Origin: Streptomyces niveus
GTDB lineage: Bacteria; Actinomycetota; Actinomycetes; Streptomycetales; Streptomycetaceae
DNA: 64,000 bases
Assembly: GCF_001723055.1 (NCBI RefSeq)
Contig: NZ_MDCR01000039.1
Span: forward strand, 6,780 to 70,779
Reading direction: 5' to 3'
Below are positions 43,762 through 52,136 of the stretch, in pieces. How positions within the stretch are numbered: position 1 is the first letter of the stretch; each line of letters opens with the position of its first letter. The notes beneath the pieces are model-generated. The model saw only the letters and a program-made list of their open reading frames with translations, searched no databases and was not told where the DNA came from. The position numbers were made by a program, and so were the translations under genes.

Positions 43762-44718
43762 GTGCCAGCCCCCCGCCCGCAGCGCGTCGCCGTCCTGGTG
43801 CTGGAGGGCGCGAAACCGCTCGACGTCGGCATCCCCGCGCAGGTGTTCACGACCCGCGAGAGCATGCCGTACGAGGTACGGGTCTGCGGTGCGGCACCCG
43901 GTCTGGTGACCGGCGGGGACGGGCTCTCGTACCACGTCGCCCACGGGCTCGACGCGCTCGTCTGGGCCGACCTCGTCTTCATCCCCGGCTACCGGTTCCC
44001 GGACCGCGACGACCCGCGCCAGGAGATCATCGACGCGCTGATCGCCGCACACGAGCGGGGCGCGCGGCTCGCCGCCATCTCGACGGGTGCCTTCGCGCTC
44101 GCCGCCACAGGTCTGCTCGACGGCAGGCGCGCCACGACGCACTGGCACTACACGCGGGCGCTCGCGGCGAAGCATCCGCTCGTGCGGGTCGACGAGAACG
44201 TGCTGTTCGTCGACGAGGGCAGCGTGCTGACGTCGGCCGGCGCCGCCTCGGGCATCGACCTGTGCCTGCACATCCTGCGCGCCGACCTCGGCGTGGCCGC
44301 ATCGAACCACACCGCCCGACGGCTGGTCGCGGCCCCGTACCGCAGCGGCGGGCAGGCGCAGTACGTACCGCGCCGGGTGCCCGAGCCGCTCGGCGAGCGG
44401 TTCGCCGCCACCCGCGAATGGGCGCTGCGCCGGCTCGGCGAGCCCCTGACCCTCACGGCGCTCGCCCGGCACGCGGCGGTGTCGCCCCGCACCTTCTCGC
44501 GGCGCTTCGTCGAGGACACCGGGTACACGCCGATGCAGTGGGTCATGCGCGCCCGCGTCGACGCGGCCCGCGAGTTGCTGGAGCGTTCGGAGCTGAGCAT
44601 CGAGCAGATCGCCACGGATGTCGGCCTCGGCACGGGGACGAACCTGCGCCTGCACTTCCAGTCGACACTCGGCACCACCCCCAGCGCCTACCGGCGCACC
44701 TTCACCCAGGGCGAGTAG
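43762..44718 (+). CDS. GlxA-type AraC family regulator
   Basis: A 318-residue regulator with an N-terminal DJ-1/PfpI (glutamine amidotransferase-like) domain (VAVLVLEGAKPLDVGIPAQV, VFIPGYRFP, STGAFALAATGLLDGRRATT) and a C-terminal AraC double helix-turn-helix (LTLTALARHAAVSPRTFSRR, then FVEDTGYTPMQWVMRARVD). The usual nucleophile position of PfpI domains reads ISTGAF, with Thr instead of Cys, so it is a sensor rather than an enzyme. Start is GTG 43762; TACGCT lies at 43750-43755, suggesting a leaderless transcript. It is 143 bases upstream of the GAPDH gene and probably regulates it. Confidence 0.88.
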   Translation: MPAPRPQRVAVLVLEGAKPLDVGIPAQVFTTRESMPYEVRVCGAAPGLVTGGDGLSYHVAHGLDALVWADLVFIPGYRFPDRDDPRQEIIDALIAAHERGARLAAISTGAFALAATGLLDGRRATTHWHYTRALAAKHPLVRVDENVLFVDEGSVLTSAGAASGIDLCLHILRADLGVAASNHTARRLVAAPYRSGGQAQYVPRRVPEPLGERFAATREWALRRLGEPLTLTALARHAAVSPRTFSRRFVEDTGYTPMQWVMRARVDAARELLERSELSIEQIATDVGLGTGTNLRLHFQSTLGTTPSAYRRTFTQGE

Positions 44719-44861
44719 CGCGCCCCGGCCCGCACGGCGCGGCACGCGCGTCCGCCACGTTTGGCGTGATCCTTTCGAACCATGGCGTTCGCGCCGCCGT
44801 CGTCCGGCGGGCGCCGCTTGCGAGCATGGGCAGGACCCGAAACGCGAAAGGACAACCCCTC

Positions 44862-45860
44862 ATGACTCGTGTCGCCATCAACGGATTCGGCCGCATCGGA
44901 CGCAACGCGCTGCGCGTCCTGCTCGAACGCGACAGCGACCTGGAGGTCGTCGCCGTCAACGACCTCACGGAACCCGCCTCCCTCGCGCGGCTGCTCGCCT
45001 TCGACACGACGGCCGGCCGGCTCGGCCGCCCGGTCGACGTCGACGGCGACACCCTCGTCGTCGACGGCCGGCGTGTCACCGTGCTCGCCGAGCGCGAGCC
45101 GGCGCGGCTGCCGTGGGCCGAACTCGGCGTCGACATCGTGCTGGAGTCGACCGGCCGCTTCACCTCGGCCGACGCCGCCCGCGCCCATCTCACGGCAGGC
45201 GCCAGGAAGGTCCTGGTCAGCGCCCCGTCGGCCGGCGCGGACGCCACCGTCGCGTTCGGGGTCAACACCGAGGCGTACGACCCGGCCACGCACACGATCA
45301 TCTCGAACGCCTCCTGCACGACCAACGCCCTCGCACCGCTGGCCAAGGTCCTCGACGACCTCGCCGACATCGAGCACGGCTTCATGACGACGGTGCACGC
45401 CTACACCCAGGAGCAGAACCTCCAGGACGCCCCGCACCGCGACGCCCGCCGCGCCCGCGCCGCCGCCGTCAACATCGTCCCGACCACGACGGGCGCCGCC
45501 AAGGCGATCGGCCTCGTCCTGCCGAACCTCGACGGCAAACTGTCCGGCGACTCGATCCGCGTACCGGTACCGGTGGGCTCGATCGTCGAGCTCAACACCA
45601 CCGTCGCCCGCGACGTGACGCGCGACGACGTCCTGGCGGCCTACCGCGCCGCGGCGGACGGGCCGCTCGCCGGCATCATCGAGTACTCCGACGACGCGCT
45701 CGTGTCGTCCGACATCACCGGCAACCCGCACTCGGCGATCTTCGACTCGGCCCTCACCCGGGTCGACGGCCGGCACATCAAGGTCGTCGCCTGGTACGAC
45801 AACGAGTGGGGCTTCTCGAACCGGCTGATCGACACGCTCGAACTGCTCGCCGCGCGCTGA
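44862..45860 (+). CDS. gap: Glyceraldehyde-3-phosphate dehydrogenase, type I
   Basis: A 332-residue GAPDH: N-terminal Rossmann NGFGRIGRNALRVLLE, active-site SNASCTTNALAPLAKV with the catalytic Cys, TVHAYTQEQNLQDAPHRDAR, and the C-terminal WYDNEWGFSNRLIDTLELL. It catalyses phosphorylating oxidation of glyceraldehyde-3-phosphate in glycolysis. AAAGGA lies nine bases before the ATG. Streptomyces often have several gap genes; one next to a GlxA-type regulator is probably an inducible copy. Its stop codon lies in a tandem repeat shared with the convergent ATPase gene. Confidence 0.94.
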   Translation: MTRVAINGFGRIGRNALRVLLERDSDLEVVAVNDLTEPASLARLLAFDTTAGRLGRPVDVDGDTLVVDGRRVTVLAEREPARLPWAELGVDIVLESTGRFTSADAARAHLTAGARKVLVSAPSAGADATVAFGVNTEAYDPATHTIISNASCTTNALAPLAKVLDDLADIEHGFMTTVHAYTQEQNLQDAPHRDARRARAAAVNIVPTTTGAAKAIGLVLPNLDGKLSGDSIRVPVPVGSIVELNTTVARDVTRDDVLAAYRAAADGPLAGIIEYSDDALVSSDITGNPHSAIFDSALTRVDGRHIKVVAWYDNEWGFSNRLIDTLELLAAR

Positions 45861-45885
45861 CCGTTCAGCCGTGACCGCTCAGCCG
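45858..45885. repeat. 14-bp tandem duplication at convergent gene ends
   Basis: TGACCGTTCAGCCG (45858-45871) is directly followed by TGACCGCTCAGCCG (45872-45885), with one mismatch. Each unit has TGA on one strand and TCA, a TGA for the other strand. The first TGA is the gap stop; the TCA in the second unit is the stop of the leftward ABC ATPase gene. Confidence 0.8.
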
Positions 45886-46667
45886 TCGTGCTTCTCCAGG
45901 CGGAGCGCCGACAGCAGGCGCGGCACACTCGCGATCAGCCGGGCGGTGTACGGGTGGGACGGCGCGCCCAGCACCTCGCGGGTGTCGCCCTGCTCCACGA
46001 CCCGGCCGCTCTCCAGCACCGCCGTGTGCTCACACAGCGCCGCCACCACCGACAGGTCGTGGGAGACCATGGCGATGGTCAGACCCCTCGACTCCTTCAG
46101 CTCACCGAGAAGATCGACGATACGCACGCGGGTGGTGACGTCGAGGGCGCTGACCGGTTCGTCCGCCAGCAGCACGCGCGGGTCGCAGACCGTGGCCCGC
46201 GCGAGGGCGATCCGCTGCCGCTGACCGCCGGAGAACTCGTGCGGGTAGCGGTCCCCGGCGTCCGCCGGCAGCCCCACCCCCGCCAGCGCGGCGGCCACCC
46301 GGCCGTCGGTGTCCGGTCCCGCGAGCCCCAGCGAGCGCAGCGGCTCGGAGACGATCCGGCGCACCCGCTGCCGGGGATCCAGCGAGGAGTACGGATCCTG
46401 GAAGACGCTCTGCACACTGCGCCGGAAGGCCCGCATCCGCGCCCGGTTCCGCAGGTCGAGCGGCTGTCCGTCGAAGAGCACCTCGCCGCCGGTGGGCCGG
46501 TTGAGACCGAGGAGCAGCCGCAGCAGCGTCGTCTTGCCCGCCCCGGACTCGCCCACGATCGCGACACTGCGGCCGGCGGCGATCTCCAGACTGACGCCGT
46601 GCAGGACAGGGGCGGCGCCCCGGTACGCGAAACCCGCGTCCCGTACGGCGAGTACCGGTGAACTCAT
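45879..46667 (-). CDS. Peptide ABC transporter ATPase, DppF/OppF type
   Basis: A 262-residue ATP-binding protein: Walker A AIVGESGAGKTTLLRLLLG, Q-loop QSVFQDPYSSLDPRQRV (typical of OppF/DppF), signature FSGGQRQRIALARA, Walker B VLLADEPVSALD and H-loop VSHDLSVV. It is shorter than many DppF proteins and lacks the C-terminal oligopeptide extension with the iron-sulphur Cys residues. It is the last gene of the six-gene DUF1684-importer operon and overlaps the previous ATPase gene by four bases. Confidence 0.92.
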   Translation of the reverse strand: MSSPVLAVRDAGFAYRGAAPVLHGVSLEIAAGRSVAIVGESGAGKTTLLRLLLGLNRPTGGEVLFDGQPLDLRNRARMRAFRRSVQSVFQDPYSSLDPRQRVRRIVSEPLRSLGLAGPDTDGRVAAALAGVGLPADAGDRYPHEFSGGQRQRIALARATVCDPRVLLADEPVSALDVTTRVRIVDLLGELKESRGLTIAMVSHDLSVVAALCEHTAVLESGRVVEQGDTREVLGAPSHPYTARLIASVPRLLSALRLEKHDG

Positions 46668-47476
46668 CGCGTGATCCGTTCCAGTGCGTTCTCGAAGGTA
46701 CGGGCGCTCTCCACCAGGCTCCGCGTGTACGGCTGCCGGGGCGCGTGCAGGAGGTCGGCGGTGCGCCCCGACTCCACCGCCCGGCCGTCCTTGAGCACCA
46801 CCAGCTCGTCGGTGACCCCGGAGACGACGGCCAGGTCATGGCTCACGAACAGCAGGGCCATGTCCTTCTCCGCGATCAACTCGCCCAGCAGACCGAGCAC
46901 TTCGGCCTGGACGGTCACATCGAGCGCCGTCGTCGGCTCGTCCGCGATCAGCAGCGCCGGCTCGGCGGCCAGGGCCATGGCGAGGGCCACCCGCTGGCGC
47001 TGTCCGCCGGAGATCTCGTGCGGGAAAGCGCGGGCGATCCGGTCCGGCTCCGGCAGCTGGACCCGGTCGATGGCGGCGGCGACGGCACGTCGCAGCTCCG
47101 CCCCGCGCAGACCTCGGTGGCGGCGCAGCGGTTCGGCGATCTGCCGTCCGACACGCATCAGCGGATCGAGCGCCGTGAGCGGTTCCTGGAACACCACCCC
47201 CGCACCCCGGCCGCGCAGCGGACGCAGCCGGGACTCGGCCGCGCCCACCATCTCGGTCCGGCCCAGTCCCGGCGCGTCCAGCACCACGCTCCCGGACGCG
47301 GTCAGACCCGGCGGCAGCAGTCCCATGACCGCGAGGGCGGTCAGCGACTTCCCGGAGCCCGACTCGCCGATCAGCCCGAGCCGGCCGCCCTGTTCGACGG
47401 TGAACGAGAGGTCCGAGACGAGGGCCCGGCCGCTGTCGGTGACGACGCTGAGGCCGGTGACGTCGAGCAGGCTCAT
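46664..47476 (-). CDS. Peptide ABC transporter ATPase, DppD/OppD type
   Basis: A 270-residue ATP-binding protein starting at ATG 47476: Walker A GLIGESGSGKSLTALAVMG, Q-loop GVVFQEPLTALDPLMRVG, signature ISGGQRQRVALAMALA, Walker B LLIADEPTTALDV, H-loop FVSHDLAVV. It pairs with the DppF-type subunit to power import. The start codon overlaps the stop of the permease gene upstream (ATGA), and its own end overlaps the next ATPase, so the set is translated as a chain. Confidence 0.92.
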   Translation of the reverse strand: MSLLDVTGLSVVTDSGRALVSDLSFTVEQGGRLGLIGESGSGKSLTALAVMGLLPPGLTASGSVVLDAPGLGRTEMVGAAESRLRPLRGRGAGVVFQEPLTALDPLMRVGRQIAEPLRRHRGLRGAELRRAVAAAIDRVQLPEPDRIARAFPHEISGGQRQRVALAMALAAEPALLIADEPTTALDVTVQAEVLGLLGELIAEKDMALLFVSHDLAVVSGVTDELVVLKDGRAVESGRTADLLHAPRQPYTRSLVESARTFENALERITR

Positions 47477-48318
47477 GAGCTCCTCCGGCGGGTCGGGTCC
47501 AGCGTGTCGCGCAGTCCGTCCGCGATGAGATTGACCCCGACGACGAGGGCGACCAGCAGAACGCCGGGCGCGACGGCCCCGTACGGAGCGGTGGACACGG
47601 TCGCCTGCGCCTCCTGGAGCATGCGGCCCCATGAGGCGTTCGGCGGCGGGGCCCCCAGCCCGAGGAACGACAGACTCGCCTCCGCGAGTACGGCGAGGCC
47701 GAACTGGAGCGCCAGATTGACGACCAGGGTGGGCCAGATGTTCGGCAGCACATGGCCGGTGATCACCCGGGGCCAGGACGTACCGGACGTCCGCGCGGCC
47801 GTGATGTAGTCCTGCGCGAGGACCCGTTTGACCAGAATGCGGGTCAGCCGCGCCACGACGGCCGTCATGGCGAGACCGATCGCGACGATCGCCGAACCCA
47901 GCGACGCCGACTGGGCGGCCACCACCAGCATGGCCAGCAGCAGGGTGGGGAAGGCGATCAGCACATCGAGGAGCGCCGAGAAGGTGTCGTCCACCCAGCG
48001 GTTGGCGAATCCGGCAGCCAGCCCCGTGGCCACTCCGAGCACCCCGCCGATCGCCACCGCCCCGGCACCCGACTCCAGGGCGATCCGCGCGCCGATCATC
48101 ACCTGGGAGAGCAGATCCCGGCCCAGCTTGTCGGTGCCGAGCAGATGCGACGCGCCGGGCGGGGACAGCCGGCCCCCGGACGTGTCGTCCAGGGGATACG
48201 GCAGCCAGAAGAAGGAGACCAGGGCGAGCGCCACGATCAGTCCGGCCGGTACGCACCCGGCGATCAGGATGACGGAGCGACGGCGGGGGGCGGCGCGGGT
48301 CGTGCGCTTCACCGTCAT
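47473..48318 (-). CDS. Peptide ABC transporter permease, DppC/OppC type
   Basis: A 281-residue inner-membrane permease with about six helices, the N-terminal OppC segment (LGTDKLGRDLLSQVMIGARI) and the EAA loop (TAARTSGTSWPRVITGHVLP). It forms the translocation channel with the DppB-type permease. Overlaps both neighbours by four bases. Confidence 0.92.
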   Translation of the reverse strand: MTVKRTTRAAPRRRSVILIAGCVPAGLIVALALVSFFWLPYPLDDTSGGRLSPPGASHLLGTDKLGRDLLSQVMIGARIALESGAGAVAIGGVLGVATGLAAGFANRWVDDTFSALLDVLIAFPTLLLAMLVVAAQSASLGSAIVAIGLAMTAVVARLTRILVKRVLAQDYITAARTSGTSWPRVITGHVLPNIWPTLVVNLALQFGLAVLAEASLSFLGLGAPPPNASWGRMLQEAQATVSTAPYGAVAPGVLLVALVVGVNLIADGLRDTLDPTRRRSS

Positions 48319-49280
48319 GGCTTGCCCCCGCTCAGCGTGGAGCGCAGCCGCGGATCGATGAGGCGCTGCGCGAGATCGGCCAGGAACCCGATGACCAGCA
48401 CCGCGAGTGTGGTCACGAACAACACGCCCTGGATCGTGGGGTAGTCGTGCTGCGCCACGGCCTGGGACAGCATGCTGCCCAGCCCCGGCAGCGCGAAGAC
48501 GGTCTCCACGACCACCGCGCCGAGCAGCGTGGAGGCCAGCTCGATGCCCAGTACGGCGACGACGGGAACCGCGCCGTTGCGCAGCCCGTGCCGCCGTACC
48601 GCCTCGCCGAACGAGGAACCGAGAGCCCGCGCCGTACGGAGGTAGTCGCTGCCGAGGACGTCCAGGCTCGCGGACCGTACGTACCGGATGAGGGACGCCG
48701 ACATCACCACGGCGACGGTGACGACCGGCAGCGCCAGCGACCGCAGCGCCTCCACGGGATCGGCCCAGCCGTCCTGCGGGAAGCCGCCCGCCGGCAGCAC
48801 TCCGAGATGGAGCGCGAACACGGTGACCAGGATCATACCCACCCAGAACACCGGGACGGCGATGCCGAGTTGGGAGACCCCGTTGAGGATCAGCCCGTAC
48901 CAGGTGTTCGCCCGGTGGGCGGCGAGAAAGCCGACCGGGAGCGCGATGAGGAGCGCCAGGGCGAACGCGAGGAGCGTGAGCGGGCCCGTCACCTCGATCC
49001 GGGTGGCGATCTCCGGTCCGACCGGCAGGGTGCTGACGAAGGAGTTGCCGAGGTCGAAGGTGGCCAGGCTGTGCAGCCAGGTCACGAACTGTTCGGGCAG
49101 CGGGCGGTCGGACCCGATCTCCTGCCGGGCCGCCGCCAGCTGCTCCGGGCTCGCGCCGACCGACGCCAGCGCGTTGGCGGGGTCGCCCGGAAGCAGCCGC
49201 AGCAGCAGGAACAGCACCACGCTGGCCAGCAGGAGGGAGGCTGCCAGGAAGGCCAGCCGCCTGAGTATGTACACGGTCAT
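48315..49280 (-). CDS. Peptide ABC transporter permease, DppB/OppB type
   Basis: A 321-residue permease with the OppB N-terminal helix (MTVYILRRLAFLAASLLLAS), the LLRLLPGDPA motif, six predicted helices and an EAA loop (TARALGSSFGEAVRRHGLRN). It starts 26 bases after the solute-binding protein gene and overlaps the DppC-type gene. Confidence 0.92.
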   Translation of the reverse strand: MTVYILRRLAFLAASLLLASVVLFLLLRLLPGDPANALASVGASPEQLAAARQEIGSDRPLPEQFVTWLHSLATFDLGNSFVSTLPVGPEIATRIEVTGPLTLLAFALALLIALPVGFLAAHRANTWYGLILNGVSQLGIAVPVFWVGMILVTVFALHLGVLPAGGFPQDGWADPVEALRSLALPVVTVAVVMSASLIRYVRSASLDVLGSDYLRTARALGSSFGEAVRRHGLRNGAVPVVAVLGIELASTLLGAVVVETVFALPGLGSMLSQAVAQHDYPTIQGVLFVTTLAVLVIGFLADLAQRLIDPRLRSTLSGGKP

Positions 49281-49306
49281 GGGTGCGTGGTTCCTGTCGG
49301 CTCCGG

Positions 49307-50827
49307 TCAGCTCTTCTTGATGTCGTAGGCGTAGAACTGGGAGTTCAGGCCGTTGAGCGGATAGCCGGAGAGCTTCGAGGACGCGACGACGATCTGCGGG
49401 TACAGGTACAGCCAGTCACTGGCCGCGTCCTGCGCGATCCGCTGGTTGACCTTCTTCAGCAGCTCGGTCTGCCGAGCGGTCGTGTCCGACTGCTCGGCCT
49501 CTTCGACCCACTGCGTGACCTGCTTGTTGTCGTAACCCCAGTAGAAGTCCGGGTCGCCGTACCAGACGATGTCCCGGTCGTTCACGTGCTCCTGGAGCGT
49601 CGCGCTGAAATCGTGGTTCTGGTAGACCTTCGTGTACCACTCGTCCGGCGTGATGACATTGATCTTGACGTTGATCCCGACCTTCGCGAGCTGCGACTTG
49701 ATGAACGTCGCGGCCGTCGGGTGCGGGTCGTAGTTGGGGGTGTCGAGGGTGAGGTCGAAGCCGTCGGGGTAACCGGCCTCGGCCAGTTGCTTCTTGGCCA
49801 GCGCGGGGTCGTACGGGTTGACGCCCGTCAGGTCCTCGTACCACGGGTCGGTCGGCGGGACCATCGAGCCGATGAGCTTGCCGTAGCCGCCCCAGACCGA
49901 CTCCAGCAGCTTCTTGTTGTCGATCGCCGAGCTGACGGCCTTGCGGACCTTCACGTCGTCGAACGGCTTGACCCGGTCGTTGAAGGCGAGCAGCAGCTTC
50001 GTGGTCGAGTCGCCGCTGTTGACCTTGTACGCGGGGTTGTTCTTGAACTGGTCCAGCGCGTCCGGGCTCTGCTCGCTGGTGACCACGTCCACCGCGTTGG
50101 TGAGCAGCGCGTTGTTGAGGGCGGTCGCGTCCTTGTAGTAGTGGAAGACGACCTTCTTGTTCTGCGCGGGGCTGCCCCAGTACCCGGCGTACCGGTCGAG
50201 ACTCAGCGCGGAGCCGCGATTCCAGCGGTCCAGCTCGTACGGTCCGGTGCCGTCCTCGGACGTCTTCAGGTTCTTCGCCTCGGCGTCGATGATCCAGACG
50301 TAGCTGAGGTTGTAGACGAACGAGATCGACTTGGTCTTCAGCGTCACCTCGACCGTGCGCGGGTCCGGGGTGGCGATGGACTTCACGGCTTCGAGGCTGC
50401 TCTTGCGCGCCGACTGGGACGACTCGCCCGTCACCTTCTCGATGCTGTACTTCACATCGGCGGAGTCGAGCGCCCGGCCCGAGTGGAACTTCACGCCGTC
50501 GCGGAGCTTGAACGTGTAGGTGAGGCCGTCCGGCGAGACGGTGTAGCTCTCGGCGAGCAGCTTCTCGACCTTGCCCTGGTCCGTGAGCCTGAACAGACCC
50601 TCGTACACGTTGCCGTTGAGGGCCTCGGTGACGCCCTGGCCGCCGCCGCCCGTGTTGTCCAGGTTCTGCGGCTCGTACAGGGAGCCGATGGAGACCGTCG
50701 CGTCCTTGTCGAAGGAGCCGGAGGCCCCGCCCTTCTGGTTCGACGTGCCGCCGCCGCAGGCGGTGAGGGCGACGGAGATCGCGACCACCAGGGCGGCGCC
50801 GGCGAGGGGAGTGGCTGTTCGGTTCAC
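49307..50827 (-). CDS. Solute-binding lipoprotein, family 5 (peptide importer)
   Basis: A 506-residue extracytoplasmic binding protein of the DppA/OppA family. A lipoprotein signal ends in ALTACGGG, with Cys as lipid site, followed by a Gly/Ser linker. The mature part contains the family-5 signature region (LRDGVKFHSGRALDSADVKY) and SYTVSPDGLTYTF. Start is GTG 50827 with AGGAGT eight bases upstream; it overlaps the DUF1684 stop (GTGA). It captures peptides or similar solutes for the DppBCDF-like machinery downstream. The exact ligand cannot be told. Confidence 0.93.
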   Translation of the reverse strand: MNRTATPLAGAALVVAISVALTACGGGTSNQKGGASGSFDKDATVSIGSLYEPQNLDNTGGGGQGVTEALNGNVYEGLFRLTDQGKVEKLLAESYTVSPDGLTYTFKLRDGVKFHSGRALDSADVKYSIEKVTGESSQSARKSSLEAVKSIATPDPRTVEVTLKTKSISFVYNLSYVWIIDAEAKNLKTSEDGTGPYELDRWNRGSALSLDRYAGYWGSPAQNKKVVFHYYKDATALNNALLTNAVDVVTSEQSPDALDQFKNNPAYKVNSGDSTTKLLLAFNDRVKPFDDVKVRKAVSSAIDNKKLLESVWGGYGKLIGSMVPPTDPWYEDLTGVNPYDPALAKKQLAEAGYPDGFDLTLDTPNYDPHPTAATFIKSQLAKVGINVKINVITPDEWYTKVYQNHDFSATLQEHVNDRDIVWYGDPDFYWGYDNKQVTQWVEEAEQSDTTARQTELLKKVNQRIAQDAASDWLYLYPQIVVASSKLSGYPLNGLNSQFYAYDIKKS

Positions 50828-51594
50828 TTCGATACTCCTGAGGGGTGGCTGCCGTCGATCGTGTGGCCGTCGAGGAAGACGGGCAGCTTCTCGCCCGCGG
50901 GTACGGGGAGATGGAGCCGGTTCTGCGGCGGGGGGAGCGGGCAGTTGTACTGGACGGAGAAGCCGCACGGCGGGACGAAGGCGCGGTTGAAGTCGAGCGT
51001 GACGGTGTCGCCGCCGGGTGCGCGCTCCACGAAGAGGAAGCGGCCGGAGGCGTACGTACCGGACCCGTTCGTCGGGTCGGCGAAGACGAGAAGCAGTGTC
51101 CCGCCGTCGTCGAAGGCCGCGAGGGTGTAGTCGACGCCGTCGAGCGTGAGGGTGATGTCGCCGGGCACGATCAGACCCCGGCTGCCGCCGTTGTCACGGA
51201 TGTACTCGAACGGGATCCGGCGGTCCGTGGCGACGGGGGTGAAGGTCGCCCGTACCACCCACGCCGGATCGTGGTCGTACGTCTCGATGTGCGAGAAGTG
51301 CCGGATCGCGGGGGACTCGGCGTCCCAGAACCGCAGACCGAACTCCGGCTCACCGGTGATGATGTCGGCGCGCTCCAGCGAGGTGACGCGTACGCCCGGG
51401 GGAGCGTTCCGCTGCTCGGCGTCCGGGTCGGGGGCCGGGACCGTGCCGGAGGGCAGCCATCTGGTTTCGACCAGCGCCAGGTTTCCGGTGGGCGCCGTCA
51501 CGGAGGCGATCCGCCGCGCGCGCCAGTCCTCCCAGGAGGCGGTCGCGGGATCGGTGCTCCGCGCCGAGGGGGCGCCGGGCGACGGGAGGGACAT
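50824..51594 (-). CDS. DUF1684 protein
   Basis: A 256-residue cytoplasmic-looking protein with the DUF1684 signature: FLFVERAPGGDTVTLDFNRA, FVPPCGFSVQYNCPLPPPQN and RLHLPVPAGEK. The Cys residues and the Asn-Pro-Pro pattern are conserved in the family; its function is not established. ATG 51594 with GGGAGGG upstream is preferred to an in-frame ATG at 51636. It is the first gene of the peptide-importer operon, overlapping the solute-binding gene by four bases. That coupling suggests it acts on the imported compound or its breakdown product. Confidence 0.88.
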   Translation of the reverse strand: MSLPSPGAPSARSTDPATASWEDWRARRIASVTAPTGNLALVETRWLPSGTVPAPDPDAEQRNAPPGVRVTSLERADIITGEPEFGLRFWDAESPAIRHFSHIETYDHDPAWVVRATFTPVATDRRIPFEYIRDNGGSRGLIVPGDITLTLDGVDYTLAAFDDGGTLLLVFADPTNGSGTYASGRFLFVERAPGGDTVTLDFNRAFVPPCGFSVQYNCPLPPPQNRLHLPVPAGEKLPVFLDGHTIDGSHPSGVSK

Positions 51595-51615
51595 GCGGAC
51601 TCGATTCGGCAAGGT

Positions 51616-51643
51616 GAGATGTGTGCTTCGACACACACGTCTC
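51616..51643 (-). promoter_or_regulatory. 5'-leader hairpin of the DUF1684-importer operon
   Basis: GAGA-TGTGTG (51616-51625), loop cttcga, CACACA (51632-51637), two bulged bases, TCTC (51640-51643). The hairpin lies 22 bases ahead of the DUF1684 ATG when read leftward, so it would be in the mRNA leader, or it could be a palindromic operator. Confidence 0.5.
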
Positions 51644-51887
51644 GCAAGGTGGTACGGGGAGAGAAAAGGCCCCTGTCCACGGCCCGGCTACGGGCGGACA
51701 AGGGTGGCCGGCACGTCCACGATGTGGGAAATGGTTCCGGCTGCACAAGACGGCCCTCCTGGCCGGTGTACGGCGGAGGGGCCCACGGCACCGCTCAGAC
51801 GGCGGAGGGGCTACAGAGCGCGCTCGCGACGCGGACAAGATCCACGTGTGCGCGGCCTACGAGGTGCAGAGACTGGAACACGGCGCA

Positions 51888-51916
51888 AGATTCGCACACG
51901 CTTTCCCGGGGGTCAA
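51888..51916 (-). promoter_or_regulatory. Candidate promoter of the DUF1684-importer operon
   Basis: Read leftward: TTGACC (51916-51911), 17 bases, GAATCT (51893-51888). It lies about 295 bases ahead of the DUF1684 start. The rest of the 542-base divergent gap (51595-52136) contains a 13-base direct repeat ACGGCGGAGGGGC (51770-51782 and 51799-51811) and no convincing gene. Confidence 0.35.
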
Positions 51917-52136
51917 ACAAACTAAACCGGACGGTTCGTCAGATGTCGGATGCGCCCGCCGCGCGGCGACGGGCGCCTGCTCCTCGGCGCGGTCCGCGGC
52001 CCACGGTGACCGCGCCCGGCCTCTCGGCGGTGACCCGGCCGTCGCGGTCGACGGCGGGTCGTGCGACCCGGTGCCGCCGGGGCATACTCGGGTCCCTGTC
52101 GGCACGCCGGTGCCGTCGGACGCGCGGAGGTGAGCG

